NCBI GenBank assembly: GCA_017979445.1
Contig: CM030707.1
Span: 18,365,086-18,429,085, forward strand
Origin: Akebia trifoliata
Taxonomy: Eukaryota; Streptophyta; Magnoliopsida; Ranunculales; Lardizabalaceae
DNA: 64,000 bases
Direction: 5' to 3'
Below, piece by piece: positions 55,271 to 64,000 of the stretch. A program made the position numbers and the translations under genes. Under the pieces are notes generated by a model, which was not told the origin of the DNA, made no database searches, and saw only the letters and a program-made list of their open reading frames with translations. The first letter of the stretch is position 1. The number at the start of each line of letters is the position of its first letter.

Positions 55271-55399
55271 TTAAGGGGTAATCCTAAGCAAAACACGGAG
55301 AAAAAGTGAGGTTTTGTGGATGTTGTCAAGGGCACAGAAGAGCATTACCACACGTTCCAACCCTACTCTGAAACCACCATGTAACGGTGCACCATACCT
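55271..55399 (-). pseudogene. Aspartyl-tRNA synthetase last-exon fragment
   Basis: On the minus strand it encodes RYGAPLHGGFRVGLERVVML, then FCALDNIHKTSLF, and a stop after LRVLLRITP. This is the class II motif 3 and C-terminus of eukaryotic cytosolic AspRS, normally RYGAPPHGG, FGVGLER and ending in a PRDP..LAP tail (recalled family knowledge). The motif 3 glycine is changed to Arg, and the tail no longer matches. An AT-rich, intron-like sequence with an AG precedes the exon (before 55399), so it looks like a copied genomic piece rather than a processed mRNA copy. No other AspRS exons are seen nearby. Confidence 0.8.
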
Positions 55400-55563
55400 A
55401 TCATGACATTGAAAATAGAATACATAAAAATTTAACGTTTTAAGAATCAAATAAATTGGAAAGGGAAAGGGATCAAGCCAAAAGAGAGTTGTATTCACAC
55501 ACAATTTATTTATTGTACATCTGCATTTAATAATGCATATTTATAAATTATATATACAAAAAC

Positions 55564-56040
55564 TGTTGAAGTATGGCTCAAAAATCAATTAGGCCTGGTC
55601 CAAGTGTGTGTACTGTTAGGTCGGTCCAAGGTAATCTGGGTTGAGCTAGTAACTTATGTAAGTGACCCACTTATGTGGTGCTTCTAAAAATGATTTTATT
55701 CTTTTGTTGTAAGAAGTAAAGAACTTAAAGTCTAAGTCTTTTCTAGATAATAGATTAGAGAAAGAAAAAACCCAAAAGAGGAGAAGTTAAGAGGTTTGGG
55801 AAGATTAAGATCTAGAAGAAGGTGAATCTAAGTGATAAAGGGAGTCCTTGTATTAATTTGTGCCGTTTTCTTCATAGTGAAATCAAGCTCCAACGCTTAT
55901 ACCTTCGTGGTCGTAGCCTTTGGGTGAACCACGTAAAATCTCATGTTGTGGATATTGTGTTCTTACTCTTTTCTTTGTGTGGTTGTTTATCTTCTTTACA
56001 TTTTCTACTATTAATTGGGTTACCTTGCATTGCCATTATC
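55564..56040 (+). mobile_element. Solo LTR, Copia type
   Basis: It starts TGTTGAAGTATGGCTCAA and ends CATTGCCATTATCA (TG...CA ends, about 477 bp). It contains GGAGTCCTTGTATTAATTTG and CGTGGTCGTAGCCTTTGG, then GTGAACCACGTAAA, phrases I associate with plant Copia LTRs (recalled, not searched). No primer-binding site or coding region follows. A matching 5-bp TSD is not evident, so it could also be a broken LTR. The AUG frame inside it is not a gene. Confidence 0.65.
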
Positions 56041-56574
56041 AAATAAAGTCTTGGTAGGTGTAGTATATAAAGTGTTTAGTTAAATATTCAATAGGTGTTT
56101 AATCAAATTACTAAGTGAGCTTCACAAGGGTGTTCACATACATAACAAAAATAACTCAAAATTTCATGACATGTAACAAGGACAACCTTTTATAGAAAAT
56201 GTGATCATTTGGACGTCACTTATCGTTAATTAGGATCACACATGCAAGCATTCTTATTTATACAGTATCTAACATATCAATTTATTTCTTTGCATCTGGT
56301 ACTAAGCTACTAGTTTACATGATTCTCATACGCATGCATATCCACATAAGCTTTTTCTACAATACACCTACATGAAGAAAATCATTCTTAAACACATCTC
56401 ATGATATACTTATTGGGAAAACAAAATACATATCACGACACAGAACAGGTAATAAGTTAGTTCCTACAATGTCTGTATTTGCAAGCAACCATCCTTACGA
56501 TTGCTACTGGTTTCCGTACACTAATCAGCAAAAAAATCCCAGCCAAATGATTTTTCTTTTTTTTAAATGAGTGA
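56041..56574. other. Intergenic, nothing recognised
   Basis: AT-rich DNA between the solo LTR and the next repeat fragment, with no coding or RNA gene signal. Confidence 0.4.
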
Positions 56575-56900
56575 AAATTTTATTGAAAAGAGGATAAAGA
56601 TGTTGAGTAAAAGAGGAATAATCGAAACAAAACACCAATCACGTACAAAAAACATAGAATTTTTACGTGATTCCCTCAAAATTGAGATACGTCCATGGAT
56701 CACACTGATTCCACTATGAAGAGAAGAATCATAGCTATAGATTACACCATTTCACCAAAAATGAGAAACATAAATATCCCAAGAAACCTATCTAGGGTTT
56801 TACATAATAATAATAAAATTACAAAAATACCCTTAATTTACAATATCTCCTTGTTGACTAGTACCATCAGGCTCCGCAAACCACAACAAAGAAGTCCTCA
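56575..56900 (-). mobile_element. LTR-like retroelement fragment
   Basis: TTTTTACGTGATTCCCTC, GAGATACGTCCATGGATCAC and GATTCCACTATGAAGAG have the same layout as the LTR relic at 20672-21190 (TTTACGTGGTTCGGC, GTTCACGGAG). This suggests an antisense fragment of a related element. Boundaries are not defined. The 92-codon frame over it (56695-56973) has no domain. Confidence 0.4.
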
Positions 56901-56999
56901 AATTTTATCCCAGCCAAACCAAGTTGGCCCAACCAAATTCAGAGTCAAGCCAATGTTACCTTTTGAACATTGACTATTAATAGAGTTCTAATTGTCGCG

Positions 57000-57031
<32 letters not shown>
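57000..57031 (+). repeat. Poly-C tract (32 C)
   Basis: A run of 32 C bounded by CGCG on both sides and followed by about 16 A. True length is uncertain, since such runs slip in sequencing and in vivo. Confidence 0.85.
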
Positions 57032-57032
<1 letters not shown>

Positions 57033-57063
57033 CGAAAAAAAAAAAAAAACAATTTTTTTAGGA

Positions 57064-57175
57064 GTATTCCATGTAACAAGAAGATTTAGGCGAGATATGG
57101 TGCTCTAAGAGACCAGTTGCCTGCCCCTACCAGTTGGGCCTATAGTCTAGACACCCCCGTCATAAAGAAAAAATA
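57064..57175 (+). mobile_element. SINE family 1, 3' fragment
   Basis: GGCGAGATATGGTGCTCTAA, GACCAGTTGCCTGCCCCTA, GTTGGGCCTATAGTCTAGAC and CGTCATAAAGAAAAAATA match the 3' half of the SINE at 54565-54792. The 5' half is missing, and the poly-C tract lies just upstream. Confidence 0.65.
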
Positions 57176-57885
57176 CAATGTGGTTGTGGGCAGTTTTTAT
57201 ATGCTTCCCAAAGGACATTCTTGCTTGTATTTATATTAAGAATATCAAAAGCATGGCCTCAAATGGGAGGTGTCAAACATGATAATCTGAGGCAACCCAA
57301 CAGTTAGCATATTTTTCCAGCTAGACAATTTATCATTAAATGAAAATTGAGTCAACACAGGAAGACACCAAAAGAGGAAAAAAAAAAATACAAGACAAAA
57401 TATTTATTCCTACCTTGTAAACAGCCCAAGCCTCCAAACTCCCTTTCCAGCAAACTTAGTTGGTCAAGTCTACGAGTGAAAATACCGTGGACCTAGGTAC
57501 AATTCAGGGTGATTTACCAAAACATGCACTGAAACTTGAAAATTTACCATAATGAAAAACTGTTTATTTTAATTCTGAAATCAGTAATTTATCATTTTTG
57601 GAATTAAAATATTTTCATTAAAGTGAGGGGAAAATCACTGTTTTATAAAACAGAAACTTTTTTTTAACTGTTTTACTTAGATTAAAACAGAGAATAGTAT
57701 GCCATTTTGGTAACATTTAAATTTTAATGTGCCGTATTGAAGTTGATAGACATCAACTTACTTTTCTAGTACTAATTGACCCAATTTTCTGTGTTTAGAT
57801 CACCTAAAGGATCCACTTCTACTCCAGCTTCCTGATTTTTATTTCTTTTTTATTTTAAAAATGTCAAAAACTCTAGTCATAAAAA
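57176..57885. other. Intergenic with SINE and older repeat fragments
   Basis: The part 57448-57515 (CAAACTTAGTTGGTCAAGTC, GTGGACCTAGGTACAATTC) is a box A/box B fragment of SINE family 2. The part 57510-57760 resembles 5215-5400. No gene. Confidence 0.5.
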
Positions 57886-57889
57886 AATG

Positions 57890-58469
57890 AGGACCGGAAT
57901 CGAATCAAATTGCCATAGAACCAAACAAATCTGAACCGAGCTGAGATTAGTTTGATTCGGTTCGGTTCTATGGATTGCCAATATCTTCAAAACCTAATTA
58001 AATCAACATATTTTTAATAAAAATAAATAGATATGAATGTGAAATTTCATAAAATGAGTCATTAATCTATCCATCAATAATAATAATAATAAATCATTAA
58101 CTTATCTATTCAAAAACAAAACAAAAAAAAGTCGATAGGTTTTTCATCAATTAAAGAAAGTCATTAATCCCATCCATTCAAAAAAATGTCATTAATCTAT
58201 TCATAAAAAAATAATCAATTTATCCATAAAATAATGGGTATAGTTTATTAAATGGATTAATAATATTTTTTTATATTTTTTTTAATATAGGATTCAGTTC
58301 TCGGGTTCGGTTCTTACAAGGCATGAACCGAGAACCGAACCAAATTGGTCGGTTCTCTATTTTGTTAACCTGGAACCGAACCGAAATTCATTATAAACTG
58401 AACCAAACTAATCCAAAGCTCTCGATTTGATTCGATTCTCGGTTTGAACCAGACCAAGTTGCACCCCTA
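57890..58469. mobile_element. hAT-like MITE, GTTGCACCCCTA end, left-degraded
   Basis: The right end CAAGTTGCACCCCTA and the GAACCGAACCAAATT / GGTTCGGTTCTATGG blocks match 1601-2116, in the same order. The left terminus is no longer recognisable. It contains a run of ATTAATCTATCCAT repeats in the AT-rich centre. Confidence 0.6.
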
Positions 58470-58855
58470 AGGCTAAGTACTCCACAAACCTGGAAGATAT
58501 AGGAAAAAAAATTTATTCCTCGAGACAGCTAGAGAGTTTTTATATATAAAAAAAGTTGTCAAATATCATAACAAATAAACGATCCACAATATCTAAAACC
58601 TGCATAAAAAGCTCAATCCCTCATTATAATGTGGATAATATATGTTACTAACTCTAGCAAGAAAACCACCAAAAAGTGCTTCACTTCGCCTAGTAGTGAA
58701 GATCATTTTGTTCAACTTTTCACTCTCATAAAAAACATTTTATTGGAGATTTTATTTTTAACTAAAACAATTACCATTTTGAATATATACGTATCACTAT
58801 TTATTTGTAAATTGGGACACTCAATTGGACAGCAAAAATAACACAAATTAATTTA
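58470..58855. other. Intergenic, nothing recognised
   Basis: A 70-codon AUG frame (58629-58841) has no recognisable motif or signal peptide; I treat it as chance. Confidence 0.35.
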
Positions 58856-58978
58856 GAGAGATTCTATTGCTACACTAACTTTTGCTAAGAGCACCCTAAT
58901 TCATATGAAATCACCAAAGAATTAGCACACATCTTAGGGTGCTCTTAGTAAAAGTTGTTATGGCCATAGAAGTTCTCA
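58856..58978. mobile_element. Short hairpin MITE family B, copy 2
   Basis: AGAGATTCTATTGCTACAC, AACTTTTGCTAAGAGCACCC is inverted as GGGTGCTCTTAGTAAAAGTT, GGCCATAGAAGTTCTC. Centre: AAATCACCAAAGAATTAGC. It directly abuts a family C element at 58981. Confidence 0.7.
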
Positions 58979-58980
58979 AG

Positions 58981-59436
58981 CAGCTATTGGCACCCCAATT
59001 TTTTTCTACTTATTACACCCCCAATTTCTTAAAATTATTTATCACACACAATTAAGGAGTAAAACACTCTTCAAACATTGTAAAGGTCTGGCTCAAATTA
59101 TAATCTCAATGTTCCAAAATATTATATAACACTCTTTCAAACAATTTCAGTAGCTGTTTACAATTATGATTAGGCTCATATAGATTCCTAAATCCAAAAA
59201 ATAGAAATCTAGCTAAAAATACAAAAAATCGAGAGAGCTTCTATTGGCACCCCAACTTTTACTTATTCTCAACTGTTCACTTGTTTTCTAAAGGCGTGCA
59301 AGCGGTTGGGTACGCAGCTGACGTGGCAAGGGCACAGAACCATAGATTTTTTTCATCGGGATACACAGGAAAAAGCTATGCAATTACTTATTGGAGTGTA
59401 ATAAGTAAAAGTTGGGGTGCCAACAATAGTTCTCTT
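58981..59436. mobile_element. MITE family C with a second, nested copy and hairpin core
   Basis: The left end AGCTATTGGCACCCCAATTT is inverted as AAAAGTTGGGGTGCCAACAA at 59407-59426. A second left end (TCTATTGGCACCCCAACTTT) occurs at 59240, and a family D-like core (GGGCACAGAACCATAG, TTTCATCGGGATACACAGG) follows at 59325-59370. Shared middle: AAACATTGTAAAGGTCTGGC and TAATCTCAATG, as in 22449-22773. Confidence 0.6.
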
Positions 59437-60942
59437 AATTTATCCCCAATTTAAATAAATTCAAAATTTACAAATTTACCTCCAAAGCTTTCTCGATTTC
59501 AGCTTCACTTCGCCAAACATCCTCTATATTAAAATAGTAGATTCTCCACAGCTCTGCTAATACAACGATCGACATCCACCATGGAAGAGGACCAATCTAG
59601 GGAGAAACGGGGAACATCCAAGTCGGTAGGGAAGAAAAATAGATCAATAGTTCATAAAAAAAGGTATAAGAACGCAATTCAAAGCCAAGTCTTTGGATAG
59701 GGGAGGCATCTGAACCACACCAACAAGGGAGAAAAGTCGAGTTGACCAAAACAAGATTTCTCATGGTCACAACAACTTCAAACTAGAAGTGAATCAATAC
59801 ATGACTGAGGAAAGAAGCTGAAGATCAAGGACAGAAGCCGAAGCACTCAACCAAAGAGGTCGGTCATAGTGCCAAACACAAGAAAAGAGAAACCTCGGAT
59901 CATTAGTTGAGGCTAGTAGCAATCCGTAGCCCGAGGTTTGGAAGGCCAAAAGACTTTTGGGCCGATCTAGAGTAAGCAGGCAGGGGGTCCCAGACCGAGG
60001 AAGTCAAACAATTACCATTAATCGAAATGGTCTAAGACCAAGGTTGACCACCTCACCCATTCCTTAATCCACGACCGATGAAGAAGGCATCAAAGAAGTA
60101 GAAGAGAACTGAAGTTCATCTTCATGGAAGAAAAGACAAAAAAATCAAGATCGAGCTCATCATCTAAGAGTCACACATCTCGATAAGTGGAAGGGTCTAA
60201 AAATCCTCTCCACAAAAAACATTGCATAAGCTTTCAAGTTCTTCAAAATTCTTTTCTCATCATTAGAAATCCACGACAATCAGGATGACAAATTGAAAAA
60301 TTGAACGTATGCAAAAATGGGGTGTCTACAAGAAATTGAAAAAAAATGGCATTTAAATCATTTCTCATTAGTTCATGAGAGAAGAACCAAGTCAAAGGAC
60401 AAGTCATTAATTTAAAAATAGGGATCGAGTGGTTGCTCATCACTTAGTACCTGTTGCACTCCACCACTTCAAAAAAAACCCCTTATGTTCTCCACTATTA
60501 TGATTACACTCCAAAAATAAAAAGTTACACTCTTCTTCTTTTTGAAAATCAAAGAGGAACTATTCAATCAAAGCTTCAAAAACTACAGATTCAATCTTCA
60601 AAGCTTTGTTATCTAAAAGTACGTTGAAAATATACAAGAGCTCCTACAATTGATGGGTTCTTTATCTTTAGCATCAATGTAAAATTCTTTCATGGGGAAT
60701 AATTGTACCATATAAGGATAGGATGGCAGTTAAAAAATAAATAAATAAATAAATAACAGGCAATTATTTTAAAGTTGAAGTGCAATCGGTATGAGGTGAC
60801 GTGCAAGTAGTTGATCCCTATAAATATATATAAGGATCTCAAATATTGACCAAAACACTAGCATTCTTTGTGACCTCAATCTTCTCTAATAAATTGACAC
60901 AGACGACCTCAATACCCTCAGTTTCAACCTAAAATACAAAAA
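59437..60942. other. Intergenic, no gene recognised
   Basis: The part 59560-60240 is less AT-rich and has G/A-rich phrases (GGAAAGAAGCTGAAGATCAAG, AGCCGAAGCACTCAACC) suggestive of a retroelement interior, possibly gag-proximal DNA of a Gypsy-like element. I cannot find a coherent reading frame. The part 60350-60440 carries the GATACC-family arm. An (ATAA)n run lies at 60738-60758. Confidence 0.4.
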
Positions 60943-61067
60943 GATAGATTCTATTGCCACACCAATTTTTGCTTATGCCACCCCAATTCATATGTAAATC
61001 TCTAAAGAATTAGCACACATCTTTGTGTGGCATTAGCAAAAGTTGATGTGGCAATAAAATATCTCTA
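60943..61067. mobile_element. Short hairpin MITE family B, copy 3
   Basis: GATAGATTCTATTGCCACAC, AATTTTTGCTTATGCCACCC is inverted as GTGTGGCATTAGCAAAAGTT, GATGTGGCAATAAAATATC. Centre: GTAAATCTCTAAAGAATTAG. Confidence 0.7.
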
Positions 61068-62305
61068 AAAAACCACTTTGATTTCTCTTCTTATAGGTAA
61101 AAGTTTTTACCCTAGTCTAAACCATAGGACTAATCTACTTTAACCTTCACCAAACCCAAAGAGTAAGATAAGATATTTCAAGTAGATGATGGAATTTTTT
61201 TTTTTTTAAATAAAATTCTAGAATTTTCTGCAAAGGATTAAGGTGAGGCTCAAAACGATGATTCAGAGATGAGGTTAAATAGATTAAATAAAATTAATTT
61301 TCCATAAAAATTAAAGAGTTTGAAGGTGATTAATTTTACAATAAAACTTAAGGATTTTTAATTATAGGTTGAAGATGAGGGTACTAAGATTTTTTTGTTA
61401 GAGTAAAATGGAAGAAGGAGGTCAACAGAGCAGAGCGATATCTCAAATATCTAATATATTCAATAAAATGTGGATAACATGGCTCATGACCTGGGTATTT
61501 TATTTTAGATTGATTGAAATGCTCTTGATTTCCACCTTAATAATCCAACACCACAACCCTCAAAATTTCATCGAAAAACTCGGATAAAAAAATTCTTTTA
61601 GATTTGATTTAAAGTTTTGAAAATGAACAACTATCAATGTGACAAATAACTTTTCTTTTTTAGTGTGAATTATGAAAAGGCCTTTGACGCTAAGATTTTT
61701 AGAAACTTGCCTAGGAAAATGTCTTTGAACGCTTAAAATAATCGTCCAAACAAAGAATGAACCAATACCCAAGATTTCGACAAACTCTTCGTATCATGGG
61801 TCCTATGCCTATTCCACATCGACAAATCACGAAAAACATGAACTATTCTTTTTAATGAATTATTTACAAATATCCGATCCTATAACACCCCACAATTTCG
61901 AGAAGCTCGTTTTAATCGAAATATCTTGTCTTATGGTAAAACAATAATTCCTCCACTCAATAAAAATTTTGGAATAACACCCTTAAAAAAAATAAAAATC
62001 TTTATAAACATTAAAAGTAATTAACAAATAAAATTTTAGCAAAATTTAAGATTTTTTAAAAGGATCTCTTAACAAAATTTTGGTTCAAATTTTAAACCAT
62101 AATCAAATAGAACAAAATGGTAACTTTGAGATTCAAGCAATGAGAATAATAATTTTTTTTCTTTTTCACCCCATGTGGTGGGCCTGTTTTTAATTATTAT
62201 TAATAAACCCCACTCACAGAATTTTAAAAAGTTAAAATGACAATAGCCAATTAAAAGAATTTTGAAAATTTAAAACACAAAATCGACAAAAACAAAAAAA
62301 AAAAT
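61068..62305. other. Intergenic, no gene recognised
   Basis: The part 61080-61450 contains decayed inverted copies of CTTAGGATTTTT/GTAAAAGTTTTTACC-type sequence related to the arms near 49600. The minus-strand frame at 61560-61772 lacks a domain. The rest is AT-rich. Confidence 0.4.
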
Positions 62306-62424
62306 CCTGCTAGAGTGACCTCAAGCATGAACCTCTCACATCGCACATTTTGATGTAAAAGTGGATCCACTTTCACGTCAAGATGTGTGATATGAGGTCC
62401 AATCTTGAGGTCACTTCAGCATTA
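62306..62424. mobile_element. Hairpin MITE family A, short copy
   Basis: The left arm GCTAGAGTGACCTCAAGCAT, TCACATCGCACATTTTGATG pairs with the right arm CATCTTGACGTGAAAG (as read from the complement) and CTTGAGGTCACTTCAGC. The loop is nearly absent because AAGTGGATCCACTTT is itself a palindrome. Confidence 0.7.
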
Positions 62425-64000
62425 TTCAATCCTAAATGACCCAGCACTCTCTTGGCCGAATTATTATTACGGTCCCACCAAAAGTTGGTAAATGTCAAAA
62501 TTCTGAAATTTACGAATTAAGTTCTAACAATTTGAAAATCTGTAAACCATAGTGTCGTTGGCTTCATTGCCTGTGAAGTTTCATAATTCTGTTTCCTTGG
62601 TTTGTAAACTTGAAGTTGAAGGCTTGAATGTGAATGATGCATAAATCCTCATCATTTAATGCGTCTAAGGCTTTTTGAGTTGACTCAATCTTTTAAAATA
62701 GAGAGAGGTGTTGACATGTTTGGATTATTTGAGTGCAATTATTATGACTATTATGTCAAGGCAACTAGTGAGATGCACTGATTCTCTTCACATTATTAGT
62801 CTTAATTGTCTTGAGTTTTATTGACACCATGGATTGAGTCGACTCGTTGAGTCATGTGGAAATTTTCAAGTTGCTTCCATTTAAAATTGTTGGATTATTA
62901 TTATTTTGTTTTTCCTTTTCATTTTTGGTTTTGTTTCATGCACACATATAGGGTTGGAACTGAGACTTGTTGTTTTGAAAGTTATGTACTAAGCTGATGA
63001 TCTAATGGCATGATGTCATGTGTATTAAATTAGCAAAAGTGAATGGCCTCCGAGGAAAAATTCCAGGAGAAATCTTGGGAGTAGTTTAAGTGCTTTATTT
63101 TTAGTAACTTTTCAGTACACATGGTGTCGTGCCATTCATTCATTAATTTGGCACATAACTTTCAAAACAACAAATATATGTTCTTTAGGTTGCATTTATT
63201 TTCTTTTTGAGATAAATATAATTATTATTATTATTATTATTATTATTTTTGCTTCATCTTGATTATTTTATGACATCCAAATTAGTTTTTAATTTAGTTG
63301 AAGTTGAAGTCAAGTATCTTATGCTAATTTGTTTGGTTCCCTCGTGGATTGATGATGAACATTTTTTTATATTTTATTGTACCATAATCTAGCATCTTTC
63401 ACCCTAGTCTCTCTTTTATTAATCTTAGTGCAATTGATGGATCATTTAGAGATCGACTTTCGAGCCAGGTAGGTTCGGTGCCTAACACCTCCTGAACTCG
63501 TTATCCAACACCTTACCCATGATCTCTATCATAGACCCACCTAAATTCATTTTGATGTCACTTATTGGTTCTTAATCCTAAATTAGGTGACAACTCCTGA
63601 AATTGTATATGCACGCTAGTCGAGGCACTTTCATCTCTAACAAAAATAAACAAATAAACCCTTCAAATTTTCTCCTCAAAATCACTCATCTGCAAGCTCT
63701 TCAAACTTATTGGTCATCCATAGTTTGTCCCATAATACAAGAATATATTTGCTTTGCCCCTGCTTCTAATCAATTCAAATAAGAAGAAATCTAGAGGTGA
63801 GATGGTTTTGATTATGCTCTAGTTTAAATGGTACCCATTGACACCCCTAACTTCAACCTAATAAGAAATGAATTTTGAAAAAAAAAAAAAAAAAAGTAGT
63901 AAAATTTTGAGTAAAAAATTTAAGATTTTTTTTTATGAAAAGGGTTAAGACAAGGTTAAAAATAATGTATTGAATTTGACTGACAATGATTTGAAATGTA
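62425..64000. other. Intergenic to window end
   Basis: No gene found. A (TTA)n run lies at 63222-63247. A hAT-like right end (GGTACCCATTGACACCCCTA) lies at 63830-63849, without a visible left partner. The stretch 63440-63640 is less AT-rich and is not identified. Confidence 0.45.

Noticed and set aside
55822..56046. 74-codon AUG frame
   Set aside because: It lies inside the Copia-type solo LTR and reads its 3' half; no independent gene is indicated.
1..64000. CRISPR arrays, operons, tRNA or rRNA genes
   Set aside because: None seen. The regular repeats are MITEs, microsatellites or degenerate tandem arrays, and tRNA-like boxes occur only within dispersed SINEs that lack a cloverleaf I could complete.

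Overview
The window is nuclear DNA from a flowering plant. The evidence is split genes with GT-AG introns, plant-specific proteins (a vacuolar-sorting RMR receptor and a SAUR auxin protein), AT-rich intergenic DNA, plant LINE and Copia LTR relics, tRNA-derived SINEs and very many small inverted-repeat transposons (MITEs). I cannot name the species. There are no prokaryotic features.

Three real protein genes are supported. (1) An RMR-type PA-TM-RING-H2 protein lies on + in four exons at 24338-32880 (450 aa). Its third intron is about 5 kb, splits the RING finger, and is filled with a decayed LTR-like element and a LINE remnant. (2) A single-thioredoxin, membrane-anchored protein disulfide isomerase of the PDIL5-2 type lies on - in five exons at 40084-33941 (436 aa). 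Its first intron is about 4 kb and holds a 1.4 kb long-terminal-inverted-repeat element. The two genes are convergent, with about 1.06 kb between their stop codons. (3) An intronless SAUR gene lies on + at 51896-52132 (78 aa). A fourth locus at 55271-55399 is a decayed copy of the last exon of a cytosolic aspartyl-tRNA synthetase.

The first two proteins both belong to the plant endomembrane system (vacuolar sorting and ER disulfide chemistry), but nothing in the sequence suggests that they work together.

The rest is a dense and often nested collection of small transposons. From left to right: a tandem run of Micron-like MITEs, each bounded by (TA)n (1-1588); hAT-like, PIF-like and Mutator-like foldback elements (1.6-24 kb); the RMR/PDI gene pair (24-40 kb); a poly-C/poly-G tandem duplication (41.8-42.2 kb); a cluster of four different hairpin MITEs (46.7-47.5 kb); the SAUR gene (51.9 kb); and SINEs, a solo LTR and more MITEs (53-64 kb). 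Several insertions can be dated relative to each other from target-site duplications (TSDs) and filled versus empty sites read directly in the window. I found no previously undescribed gene system. The most notable material is the MITE biology: Micron-type targeting of (TA)n, a hAT-like family ending CATRGTTTT, a set of hairpins with one perfect 9-bp TSD, and an insertion whose empty site survives in a nearby duplicate.
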